Part shown: positions 46,327-57,316 of the stretch, piece after piece | Layout: the number at the start of each line of letters is the position of its first letter | Numbering within the stretch: the stretch's first letter is position 1 | The notes under the pieces: generated by a model | The model's input: only the letters and a program-made list of their open reading frames with translations | Databases searched by the model: none | What the model was told of the DNA's origin: nothing | Assembly: GCA_033032865.1 (NCBI GenBank) | Contig: JAWHQI010000075.1 | Location: 5,298,501 to 5,362,500, forward strand | Direction: 5' to 3' | From: Dactylorhiza incarnata | Lineage: Eukaryota; Streptophyta; Magnoliopsida; Asparagales; Orchidaceae | Length of the DNA: 64,000 bases | Made by a program: the position numbers and the translations under genes

Positions 46327-47492
46327 TGGGTCACACAATCTGCTCAACTGGAGCTACCGCCGGCATTAACACTAATGCCTGGCGTTAGTAACAGAACCCC
46401 GTTCTGCTGCCACTTTTCGGGTATTGCCTGGGAAACACCTCCAGAACCCACTTTTCTGTACAATACAGTACAAAGAACCCGAAACACATCGAATACACGG
46501 AGTCTTCTCCGACATGCTACAAGCAATAAACATCGCCAATCCTGACCAACCTGTCCAGATGGGCTTCACACAACGTGCCTATGCCCATACTTCAATTCCG
46601 GACTCTATATGCAATTTCTACGGGGATAACATCGACCCGTCGGCAGAAATCTATCCACACGCTAGTGGAAATCTGCCTACTACTATGCAAATCAAAGGAC
46701 GAACGTGTCCAGAGATGAGGGGGGAGAATCATTACCCTCGACGCTCTTTTCGGTGCCATAGATTTGAGAGGAACTCGGCTGGACTCTCTTAAAAACAGCT
46801 TTCTCCAACGATGGCACAATCACTCAAGCAATCTCCTTCACGGATTTACCCTCAACACAACTCACGGCTAGCCAAAACCGACCTCCTTCCTTCAGGATCC
46901 CACGTTTCTGCCTTTGAAATGGACTTAGAATTAGAAAATGAGATGGGAAACTGAATTTGGCTGCCTTATATATTTTCTTAGCTAACGCCAGCGTTAGCAC
47001 CTAACGCTGGGCGTTAGCCCTTAAGGCGGTGGCTGAGCTTATCCACAGCCGCTTAAAGCCCGACGACGTTCGACGATCGGCCTGGAGTTTGGCGAACGGC
47101 ATTCGACGAACACTCTGCAGCCTGCGTTCGACGAACGACCTGAAGTTCGTCAAGCGGCGTTCGACAAACACGCTGCAATCTGCGTTCGACGAACGACCTG
47201 AATTCGTCGAATGTCGTTCGACAAACATGCTGCAGTCTGCGTTCGACGAACGACCTGAAGTTCGTCGAACGGCGTTCGACGAACACTCTATAGCCTGCGT
47301 CCGATGAACTGCCCAAAACCTGCGTTCGACGAACGGCTGGCTGCGTTCGACGAACGGCTAGCTGCGTTCGACGAATTGCTAGCTGCGTTCGATGAATGGC
47401 CTGGGCTAACGCCGGGCGTTAGTCTTAACGCTGACATTAGTTTTAAGACCACATCTTGCTGATTTCAGTGCACTGGAAATTGAGGTATTACA
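46327..47492 (-). repeat. GY4 5' LTR, outer part
   Basis: Continues 31574 after the CO3 insertion and matches 24688-25799. GTTCGACGAAC array at 47050-47400; TATA (- strand) at 46972-46964. It has one more 57-bp unit than the 3' LTR. Confidence 0.9.
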
Positions 47493-47497
47493 AAATG

Positions 47498-48345
47498 AAG
47501 GATTCTCACGCGGAGAATATTTCCTAAATCGGGATAGCGCCGACGGTAGCGATAGCGCATGCGCTAGCTCCAAGGCTATAAAAAGGACCCCTTGGATTCG
47601 TCTTCTTCATCCTTTTCCACTCCAAAATACTAGAGCTTCGTGCCATATCATACAGAGAAAGGTTCAGAGAGATACTCCCACAAATCCATGAAGGCTTAAG
47701 GAGATCCGTGGAGAAGATTTCAACATGCATCATCATCATGATGAAAGACCGCATCGACTACGATCATACTCTGTGGGTCTTCGCCTACTTCATCAAGAGA
47801 TCCATATAGGGAGTTTTATATTGTTGTTATTTATTTCACATCTTTTCTTGTAATCGGTTAGTGAATTCGCCTCGTGTTGGCGACTATGTCTGGGTAGAAC
47901 TTAGGGCAGAAATTTGCCTCGTGTTGGCGACTGGGTCTAGGGTGTAGATCTAGGGGGTGCTCGAGTCCATATCTGGGAAGGATTGGCTAGAGCGGCTTGA
48001 GGCCGTATCCAGGGAAGGATAGGTTAAAGCCACCGATTCGTGGGGATACGAGTCGGGATAGAAAACAAAAGGGATTTTATTATTCGCCTTCGATTTCTAG
48101 CGTCATAGAAATCTAGTTTTGTAATCAATTTTATTAATAGTAATCTTGTCTCTCTTTGGGTAATAAAATTGATTTGTTTTTCATTTCTCTAAGATGATAA
48201 TTATTTTCTCTTTCATTATAAATCAATTTAGATCTTCATTCTAAATCTCTATTTTAATCTCTTAGTTTTTTAAGTAAATCAAAATATAATATAAGTTTTT
48301 AAAACCCTCATTCACCCCCCTCTAAGGGCGCCTACCAATCCAACA
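47498..48345 (+). repeat. LARD1 5' LTR, right piece
   Basis: Resumes after AAATG (47493-47497) with AAGGATTCTCACGCGG, matching 53880 onward. TATAAAAA at 47577-47584. It ends CCAATCCAACA at 48345. Confidence 0.9.
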
Positions 48346-48347
48346 AG

Positions 48348-48363
48348 TGGTATCAGAGCTAGG
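48348..48363 (+). promoter_or_regulatory. Primer binding site, LARD1
   Basis: TGGTATCAGAGCTAGG, two bases after the LTR end. Initiator tRNA-Met type. Confidence 0.85.
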
Positions 48364-48394
48364 TTATTCCAAATCGGTCTAACAATCGGGAATA

Positions 48395-49697
48395 ATGGCG
48401 TCTCATGATCTCGCTTCTATTAGTGGGGTAAATTTTTATGAAGAAGAAAAATCTCTTAAACCACCTTTATTTAAAGGAAGAAATTATAAAAGATGGAAAA
48501 TATTAATGAAAATTTTTCTTAAAGGTTTAGATGAAAAAGTTTGGAATATTACTATTGAAAAACCACCTAGCGTATTAAATAGAAATGAAATGGTTTTAAA
48601 TGCAAAATCTATGAATAGTCTATTTTGTGCGTTAGATCAAAATATTTCCAAACTCATTTATACTTTTCCTAATGCATACGAGATGTGGAATTTTCTTGAC
48701 ATAACCTATGATTCTCCATCTACAGATATCGAACAATCACAAGAACCGGAGAATATGCAAGCCTGCACAAGTATTCAAGAAAGCTCCTCACATGATGAAT
48801 CCATAGAATGCACATCTAACATAAGGGAAGATGAAAACTCATCCAGGGAAGAGGAATTCAATAATGATGAAAAAGGAACTTCTTGTTCAAACTAGTCCTC
48901 ATCCACAAGCGTTGTAAGGAAATCAAAATCCATTATTGTTTGTAATTCAATTTCTACGCTACAATTGCTACTCTACTAAACATAAAATTAAGAAATTAAA
49001 AAAGGCTAATTCAAATTTACGTTTAGAAAATAAAAGGTTAAAGGCTAATGTTTCTTCTAGTTGTGTTGTGGTTTCTCCATCTTGCTCTTTAATTGGTATT
49101 TCAAAACCTGGTTTTGATTGCAATGGTATTAAAGAAAAATTCAAGGATTTTGAAAAAGAACTTTTAATTTCAAAAGAGCATAATGAAAAATTGATAAATG
49201 AAAATAATATTTTATCTAATAAACTAGAATCATTAAAACTATTTGTGTAAAAAATTTCAAGCAATAAAAACTCTTTTATTTCTAGTTTATCATCAAACAT
49301 GTGTAAGACTTCTACTAGTATTTTAAAATCTATTATACATGCACCTAGTAGAATGTTTAATCATAAAAGCATAATGAATTCCCACCCTCACTATATATCT
49401 CCCAAATTAAATTCAAATGTGGACAAATTCCCTATAAAAAATAATTTCAAAAGTGATTATTATTTCAAGTCTTAGTTTAATGAATATGGAAAATTGATGC
49501 ATAATTATAACGCTAAACCTATGTATGAGTGGAGACCCAAAATTAAAGATGAAATGTTAACTCCACTTGAAAGGGTTCTTTCTTTCTCATCTCTCCAAAA
49601 GTCATCTCGTTATATTTGGGTACCCAAAGGAATCACCACACTTGGTCTCCTTTGGATACCTAAATCTTTTATTCATTATGTATCACCAATTGCATGA
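48395..49697 (+). pseudogene. gag: gag-like ORF of LARD1
   Basis: MASHDLASISGVNF at 48395, then KPPLFKGRNYKRWKILMKIF and FPNAYEMWNFLDITYD, collinear with LARD2 gag. The first 166 codons are open to a TAG at 48893. The coiled-coil part continues in another frame (IKKLKKANSNLRLENKRLKA, then GIKEKFKDFEKELLISKEHN, to 49250). The C-terminal piece (49494-49697) has YEWRPKIKDEM and RYIWVPKG...LWIPKS. No zinc knuckle or enzymatic domain. The shared WVPK end and N-terminus suggest descent from a SIRE-like gag that lost its pol. Confidence 0.75.
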
Positions 49698-51336
49698 AGT
49701 AGAATATTTTCAAAAAGAAATATACAAATTTCTACTTCATGATATGATGTAATGTCTTTTAATTTTTCTTTTTGTTTTCTTATTTTAAGCTATCATGTTA
49801 TGGTCAGCTTATATATTATTAGAAATATGATTTTATCTCTTACAACTTAATGAGTTTATAAATCATATTGATCAAAATTAAAAATCATATTTTATTTTGA
49901 TGACCTATCTATCTTTCTTATATTCATTGCCTATATATATCATATAGTATTCATATAAATTGAACTATAAATTTGCTATAAGATATGTTAATTAAATCAA
50001 GTTATTAGGCTATTAAGCACATTAGCCATCATCAACAAAATTAGAGAAATAACATGATCTACAAGAAAGTTCCAAATCTAAAAGAAAGTTCAATGTTCAA
50101 TATGTTCTTTTTCTTTTTTTCAAAACAAAAATTGTAGTGTGTTCACTCCTTGATGTCAAACATGATATAAACCATCATTATTGTTCACCTATCAAAAATC
50201 ACATATATATTCAAAATTCATAATTAAAAAGAAAATCACTAAAATGTATTGAAAGAATCTACCATCATAATGAATATTGAATTCACATGCACCACCATGA
50301 TCTATTGATGTCCTTTGCTAAAAGTCTCTAAAATTATATACTATAAGTCATATCAAAAGTCCTCTAAAAACAACTATTACTATCACATTTATATAAATTA
50401 TATGATGACAATTGATATTATAATTGCATACCATGGTTGGTGTATTATGTGCGTATTGTGATTTATTTCAAGTTTAGACCTTAGAATCATCATGATATCA
50501 ATAAGATCAAATCAAATAGAATCTTCACTTCATTCCAGGTCTATAAATTGAAACACTATCATACTCTGGCATAGCATTAATCTTAAACTTATCATACTAA
50601 CATTGTCACCTAAAGAATACTAGTATATATGTTAGGTTTTATATGTTTACCAAGATATATAGGTTGGGTATTCTTATCTAGGGCATACCCATGTTATTTT
50701 TTGCATAAACATTATTTCATAATAATCACTTAAATCATGCTTATTTGTCTTATTCGAACATGATATCTTGTGCTTACATTTTCTATCATTTCCAACTTAC
50801 ATTATATTGATAAATTTAAGACTTAGAAAAATCAAAATGAAGATATAAGAAAATATATATCATGTGTTGTCAAGTCGTATAAGAAATTGCTAACGTTTCA
50901 TGCAATTTGCACTATCTAGACATCTCCAAAAATTCTGAAATTTCTGCATAAAACTACTCTTGGGACACTTAATTAAGATCAATAATCAGAATTTCCAAAA
51001 TCTTGAAAAATAGTGTACTGTTTGCCGCGCTAGCGCTAGCGCCGGCGCTAGCTCGAGTGTCTGATTTTTTTTATTTTTTTAAATCTTGAAAAATCACTAA
51101 AAATATATTTTCATATATGTACTACTTATTCTTTCATTCATGTCATTAATTGATTTTTGAAAAATTAAAATAGAAACTACAAAAGCCAAAATTGAAAAAA
51201 TAAAAATAAAAATACTTTATTCTCTTCGATTCTTTGTTTGATTTCTATTTCAATATGCAAAAATCAAATACAAAAATAAAAAACAAAGAATAATCAAAAA
51301 ATATTTTTTTAACTTAACTTTTCTATTTACAAGTAT

Positions 51337-51424
51337 CTTGCGAAAGGGAGATTTGGGATGTAACCCCATCACATCTCCTAGTACCGGGTGAACCCCTCAC
51401 TGGGTAGACCTCGGGAAGTCCAAG
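51337..51424 (+). other. 88-nt structured module, LARD1 copy
   Basis: CTTGCGAAAGGG...GGGAAGTCCAAG. Compared with LARD2, stem GGTGAT/ATCACC is GGAGAT/ATCTCC and stem ACCT/AGGT is ACCC/GGGT: paired changes that keep both helices. Confidence 0.7.
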
Positions 51425-51909
51425 ATCAATTTTAAGAGTTCAAACTTTAAATCAAAAATATTTTTCAAAATATCAAAAATACTGTATGGACTTTATTGTG
51501 AAAATCAAGCATGATTTAATCCATCATTTAGACTTTCTACAATGTTACAATCATGCTTTGATATATCTAATCACATGTGGACAAATTGTATTGAAAAAGT
51601 TGTGTAGAACTAAGCTTAGGATGCCTCTAAGTATGAGTAAATGTTTTATGGTTGATAATGATACTCATTCACTCACTTATTTTGGCGAAGTTTACATGTG
51701 CTTTTAATCTAAGAATGCTTGCTTGTGTATTGTAATTGTACAATGAATTAAATTTGCACAAGTATCTTACCTACACTACTTTTATTTGCACTCTTAAAAT
51801 TAAGAAAAGTGGTTGTGCTTTCAAATTTTCATTTGTTTGCAAAACAAGTGTATTCGGAGATCTTTGTACAAAACAAAAATCATGAAATAAATTGGCAAAT
51901 ATAACTCCA

Positions 51910-51970
51910 CCAAGCACTACTTGAACCTCCTAATAAGTCTTAATAAGCATTGTGAGGTTGAGCACCTTGG
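51910..51970 (+). other. 61-nt hairpin module, LARD1 copy b
   Basis: CCAAGCACTAC...GCACCTTGG with inner AACCTC/GAGGTT and CTAATAAGTCTTAATAAGC between them. Confidence 0.65.
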
Positions 51971-52081
51971 AAAGAATAGTAAAGTGTCTTGTGCAAACCT
52001 TTATTTTACACCACTTATTCGTAAGTACACTAGATCACAAAAATATATATATATATATTAAAAAATAAAGTGTGTGATTCC

Positions 52082-52142
52082 CCAAGCACTACTTTGCACC
52101 CTGATAAGTCTTAATGATCATTGTGTGTGCAAAGCACCTTGG
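52082..52142 (+). other. 61-nt hairpin module, LARD1 copy a
   Basis: CCAAGCACTAC...GCACCTTGG with a perfect inner TTTGCAC/GTGCAAA stem. 172 bp from the preceding module. Confidence 0.65.
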
Positions 52143-52899
52143 TAGTTGTACATTTTCTTTGTGCATTGAAGTGTGTGGAAGTAAAATTATTTGTGTTTTA
52201 TTGTGCACTTTACTCTACATTTGTCTTGTATTTTTTGATTAAATCATTTGTTTACTCTATTCAAAAATACACTTATGTGCACTTCATTATCTTCCATAGC
52301 ACTTCTTCTCATAGGTATTGGATCCTAATGCTAAACTATATACTCCTCTCTATTTATAAATGCGCTAGATAACTTAGCATGCTCTCTACAATGTTTTGTA
52401 TGTTTTGAATTTGTGAATTAAAATGACATTGTAGTAATCTCTTTTTGATAACATTATTTCATGCTTGTTTACTTTATTGTCAAACTTGAAGATTTTAAAT
52501 GCAAATTGATTTACAAAAACATCTTCCGTTTTAGAACTTAACTCATATATCTTCTTATGAATAGACATGATTACAAAAAGATGTTTCTTGTATTTCTATA
52601 AGTGTTCCGCATCATCACCATATAATTTTAACCATGCACTTTCATGCTTATATCAAAGTCTTAAATCTCAAAATTCCTTTTTCAACAAGTGGTAGACTTG
52701 CTTGGTAGAATTTATATTGGTTGTTCTAACATGAATATCATTTTTATGCCAAAAACTCTGATTCATTAATAGATTTCAAAATAGCTATGTTAGTTTTTCA
52801 AAAAAATTCAAATAAAAATATAAACCCATAGGCTGTGAACTTATCATTAAATTTAAATGCTTAATGTTTCCAATGATTATTATCCCATAATTACATATC

Positions 52900-53145
52900 T
52901 CACCATATCGAGGGCGTAGGGTTGTAGGCATTAGATAACCTGACCTCTAAGTCATGTCTTGTCCTCAACCGGGGTGGGTTCCAGTGGGGCCTTGCGAGGC
53001 ACTGGGGGGAAAGAGTGTTAGGTTGAATATTTTCTAGTGTTTGTATATGGGACTAACACCCCAACCTACGTCAAGTATGCAGCTCCTCATGACCATCCAT
53101 CACTTAGTACGGGGCTAGGGTGTAGACATATTGTCTGGGTAGAAT
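52900..53145 (+). other. Conserved block with hairpin, LARD1 copy
   Basis: Includes the perfect hairpin 52981-53005 (CCAGTG...CACTGG enclosing GGCCTTGCGAGGC) and CTAGGGTGTAGACATATTG. The LARD2 counterpart is 39775-40020. Confidence 0.6.
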
Positions 53146-53534
53146 AGTTACTTGGAAATTATTACCATTTTATGCATAAAACTTCTTATCATTTCATTTC
53201 CTCTAAAAAGCTCGATCATGCCTTATCTTTTTATAAAAAATCTCTTTTTATGTCTATTGCTCCCTTGCCCACTTATGCTAATAACAAAAGGGGGAGAACT
53301 AACATGATAAATACTAATCGCTATCACATGGGAAAACTAACATGACAAATGATTAAGATGATAGATTACATATTAGTGGAGCATTCACATAGGGGGAACA
53401 TGTATTTAGGGGGAGCAATTCTAAATACTAAAATTGACAATTATCCTAAGTTATCACTTTCACACACACACAAGTAGGTTCATCATGCTTATATATTAAT
53501 GCTCTAATTTATCATTAATGGATTTGTTATTATC

Positions 53535-53547
53535 AAAAGGGGGAGTT
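53535..53547 (+). promoter_or_regulatory. LARD1 polypurine tract
   Basis: CAAAAGGGGGAGTT runs up to the LTR TGTTGGAAC. Confidence 0.85.
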
Positions 53548-54730
53548 TGTTGGAACATTGTCTTCCGCATCTCCTAGGTTTGAGAATAACAAATCCTATG
53601 TAAATTTGAACTTGTGTGTTTAAGTGTGCAGGAAAACAAGTCCATATGACTCAAGGATAACATAAGAAGGTTGCGCCCAAATTTGATTCCAGAATTCCAA
53701 TATGTCCACTAGCACAGGCGCTGGCTCTGATTAGAGCAATTTCGGGAAGCAATTATAGAAGGAGATAGCGCCAGGTGATAGCATCTAACGCTGGTGGGAG
53801 CCTTTAGCGCAAGCAGTATCGGGTAGCGCAGGTGGTAGCGCAAAGCATAAGAGGAAGGTTGTAGGCTTGTTTAAAATGCAGGATTCTCACGCGGAGAATA
53901 TTTCGTAAACCGGGATAGCGTCGGTGGTAGCGATAGCGCAGGTGCTAGATCCAAGGCTATAAAAAGGACCCCTTGGATCAATATTCTTCATCCTCTTCCA
54001 CTCCTAAATACTAGAGCTTCGTGCTACATCATACAGAGGAAGGTTCAGAGAGATACTACCACAAATCCATGAAGGCTTAAGGAGATCCGTGGAGAAGATT
54101 TCAACACGCGTCATCACCGTGATGAAAGATTGCATCGACTATGATCATACTCAGAGGGTCTTTGTCTACTTATGCAAGAGATCCATATAGGGGGTTTAAA
54201 TTTGTTGTCATTTATTTCACATCTTTTCTTGTAATCGGTTAGTGAATTCGCATGGTGTTGGCGACTAGGTCTGGGTTGGACTTAGGGCAGAAATTCGCCT
54301 GGTGTTGGCGACTAGGTCTAGGGTGTAGATCTAGGGGGTGCTCGAGGCCATATCTGGGGAAGGATTGGCTAGAGCGGCATGAGGCCGTATCCGGGGAAGG
54401 ATAGGCTAAAGCCACCGGTTCGTGGGGATACGAGTCAGGATAGAAACCAAAAAGGATTTTATTGTTCGCCTTCGATTTCTAGCATCATAGAAATCTAGTT
54501 TTGTAATCAATTTTATTAATAATAATCACGTCTCTCTTTGGGTAATAAAATTGATTTGTTTTTCATTTCTCTAAATTGTTAATTATTTTCTCTTTCATTA
54601 TAAATCAATTTAGATCTTCATTCTAAATCTCTATTTTAATCTCTTAGTTTTTTAAGTATATCAAAATATAATATAAGTTTTCAAAACCCTTACTCACCCC
54701 CCCCCTCTAAGGGCGCCTACCGATCCAACA
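53548..54730 (+). repeat. LARD1 3' LTR
   Basis: 1183 bp, TGTTGGAACATTG to CGATCCAACA. TATAAAAA at 53958-53965, C-run plus CTCTAAGGGCGCC near the end, right flank TAAAC. Confidence 0.9.
53700..53965 (+). promoter_or_regulatory. LARD1 U3 words and TATA box
   Basis: Degenerate GGTAGCGCAGGCG, GCGCAGGTGGTAGCGC and CGGTGGTAGCGATAGCG words run into GGCTATAAAAAGG. They are more eroded than in LARD2. Confidence 0.6.
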
Positions 54731-54854
54731 TAAACACCGAGCCTACTACTCGTATGACCAAACAAAGAAGCCTCCCGTAACTACTGGGTGTGAGGTGAGT
54801 GTATTAGTAAATTAGTTTTGCATAACACTTTTACTCCTACGATTTAGGGTTAAT

Positions 54855-54942
54855 CTTGGACTTCTCGAGGTCTACCATGTGAGGGCTCGCAGCGATACTA
54901 GGAGGGGCAATGGGATGATAGCCCAAACCGCCCTTTCCAAGA
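54855..54942 (-). other. 88-nt structured module, GY3 copy
   Basis: On the - strand CTTGGAAAGGG...GAGAAGTCCAAG. The terminal helix lengthens to CTTGG/CCAAG. TGGG/CCCA is kept, and GCC/GGT closes a CTCACAT loop. It lies in the R/U5 side of a Ty3 LTR. Confidence 0.65.
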
Positions 54943-57316
54943 CACTTAATGTTATTGGTAACTACCTAGAAGAATGCCCCTCTTATCATTACACTTGGAT
55001 TAACCCTAAGCAACTTATGACTCTCTAAGGAAAAGACGATCTTTCGTCGATCTCGAGCACAACCTTGCTCTTTAGTCTATCGGGTACACACAACATATAG
55101 ACTCCTAATGGTGACCTCAAACCTTCTCAACCAGATTAGGTACTACATCTATCTTCCATTCCCACCTGATGGTCTACCAATTACTCAAGTTTACAGTTTA
55201 ACTATACGCAGACCAAATGAGCTATATGAGTTGCATGAGATGAGGTACTCCAAATATTCATCTGAATGACCCAAGATAATTACTAGGACTCTATCACGAT
55301 ATTATAAGACTAAATCCAGAAGGCCATAATTTTCCTTATTTAATTGAAATTTATTATATTTTCTCCATAATTGACCAAGTAAGAAAATGAACACAAAGTG
55401 TAAGATCTTCTTATGATATGACCTACTCAAATTTATGGAAAATATATGATATCAAATTAACAGCAAATACAGAATATCACAATTTTACAGTAAGGTATTG
55501 GCCTCTAATTGTAATATTGAATAATTATTCAAAATTGGAGGCTAATGAAGGAAACACTAGAAATACTTATCCAAAAATTATGGTAAAATTACCAGACCTC
55601 TATAATGACCAGAAAAGTTTACTGACTGAGTTTTATAATTTTTCAAAATCATTTAGTTACATAAATAAATATTTCAAGAAAATTCAAACTAGGGCACTTT
55701 GTGAATTAACCTACTGATAAATGCTTCCAAAAATCATACAAAAATTCACAGAGCTTTCTAATACCCTAAAATGTACTATTAATAATTTTCATAATTTTTC
55801 CATAGAATAATAAACCCTTAATTAATTTTTCTCACAAATAGTTCATATAAAGGGTTTGCGAAAGAAGTACCATATAGATCATCTTAAAAATCACAACAAA
55901 CTTACAGGGAATTTTAACACTAACACAAGCTAGCTGGCAAAGTTTCATGATCATCCTAGGTCATATGGACATGTAATTCCTTTCAATAAGGAGGTGTCTT
56001 AAATAATTCTTAACTAAATATAAAGGTTTAAAAGCCTCCAAAAATTCCAAAGAAATTACCTAGGGTTTGAAACCACCCTTTGAACCTTTGTACCAAATTG
56101 TAGATCAATCCAAGGACATATGAGCCTATATCCTTCAATGGGTTCAATATATAACCCTAAGGTTAGACCTAGGGTTCTAGGGTACAACTACTCCAAATTA
56201 CCCCAAATCTTGGGAGGAGGTATTTTATGTGATATTAAATCAGTGGCAAAGGTCTCACATCAGTTTGATGAGATTTGACCACATAACCTAACAAGTGCAC
56301 TTTTAACCTTTTACCCTTAGTTTGACCAATCTTGGGATAGTTAAACACCCAACCTAATCAATCATAAATGGGATGAAATTTTTACCAGGGACATAACATG
56401 GCCCTAAGGACTAGCACCAAAATTCGGTGGTGTGTGGAGGTCTCTAGACCCTATAATTAATTAATACATGAATTATTAAATTTTTTTAAAAACCTTACAA
56501 AAATGTCCTCCAAAAATTCTCATTTTTGGATATGTTAAGGGTGTGGGTGCAAAAGGCCTATGTTGCAATTTTCAAGACATTTGGATGACTGGATTGATGA
56601 GGGCACACAAATCAAGCTTTGGTCAACCCTATGTACAGGTTGCACCATTTTGAGTGTTGCAGTCAAACCATTGTGCCAAATTGCTCAAATTAATTTTAAA
56701 TTAAAGTAGACATTAAGGGCTACAAGTTTGGTATAGATCACTTTTCCAGTAGAAGGCTCTAAGTATTTTATATAATTATTTATAGCTACTGCCAGTAAAG
56801 GGACAAAAATAGGAGTATCAAATATATTGTTACATAAACTTGAACAGATATTAAAGCACAAACGAAGGGCATCCCTTCATCTTCTCCAATCAGCCAACGA
56901 CCACGGTTGTCTCATCCTATAGCAACTTGGGAGGTGATTTCCCGACCACCTAGACGCTCTCTCGATCGGCCAATGCCTCCACCACCTCCGTTGAGATGGC
57001 GGCCAACAATGTACGGTGGTTGCCGGCCGGAGGCGGCCGGAATCAGGAATTTAAACAAGGGAAGCAAAGCTTCAACACAAGCTTTCGGCCATGCCGATCC
57101 AAGACCAATTGGCCACAAATCTAGTGGCCAAAATGATGAGATCTTCCCACTATGAAATAGATGAGAGGGGAGGACCTGAATTGCATCTTGTAGTCATATC
57201 GATCGCTGGTCCGCCATGGTTGGTCGAGAGCTCTTGGGTACCATGCTGGTAGGTGCTTAGGTAGGGAAATTCTTCTAGAAAAATGGGGGAAACTCATTCC
57301 CTCCACCCATTGAGCC

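Larger units (their letters stand above)
23816..47492 (-). mobile_element. Ty3 chromovirus GY4 (Tekay-like), split by CO3
   Basis: Flanked by a perfect AAATG duplication (23811-23815 and 47493-47497). On the - strand: 5' LTR (47492-46327 plus 31574-30704), PBS, gag, protease, RT, RNase H, integrase, chromodomain, PPT, 3' LTR (25799-23816). The LTR ends are TGTAATACC and GTGTTACA. All domains are present but broken by stops and frameshifts. CO3 is inserted in the 5' LTR. Confidence 0.9.
49698..53534 (+). other. LARD1 non-coding interior
   Basis: AT-rich with no supportable ORF. It holds a GCGCTAGCGCTAGCGCCGGC word near 51029, the 88-nt module, the two 61-nt hairpins and the 52900-53145 block. 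The order mirrors LARD2. Confidence 0.8.
23466..54730 (+). mobile_element. LARD1: gag-only LTR retrotransposon, split by GY4
   Basis: 5' LTR 23466-23815 plus 47498-48345, PBS 48348, gag 48395-49697, a long non-coding interior with structured blocks, PPT 53535-53547, 3' LTR 53548-54730. Flanks CAAAC (23461-23465) and TAAAC (54731-54735) are a duplication with one C-to-T change. Without the inserted DNA the element is about 8.4 kb. It has no protease, integrase, RT or RNase H. Gag type, PBS and LTR-end motif point to a Copia (SIRE-like) partner. It is the same family as LARD2. Confidence 0.85.

Noticed and set aside
47001..47316. Overlapping open frames in three phases with FVERR/SSN repeats
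   Set aside because: Translations of the GTTCGACGAAC array in the GY4 LTR; not a protein gene.
55418..55717. 99-codon open frame
   Set aside because: AT-rich LTR sequence of GY3; no domain recognised and no start context or homologous frame in GY1.
56907..57306. GC-rich open frames on both strands as a small host gene
   Set aside because: They lie between the U3/TATA region and the rest of the GY3 LTR; likely transcribed LTR leader, with no recognisable protein features.
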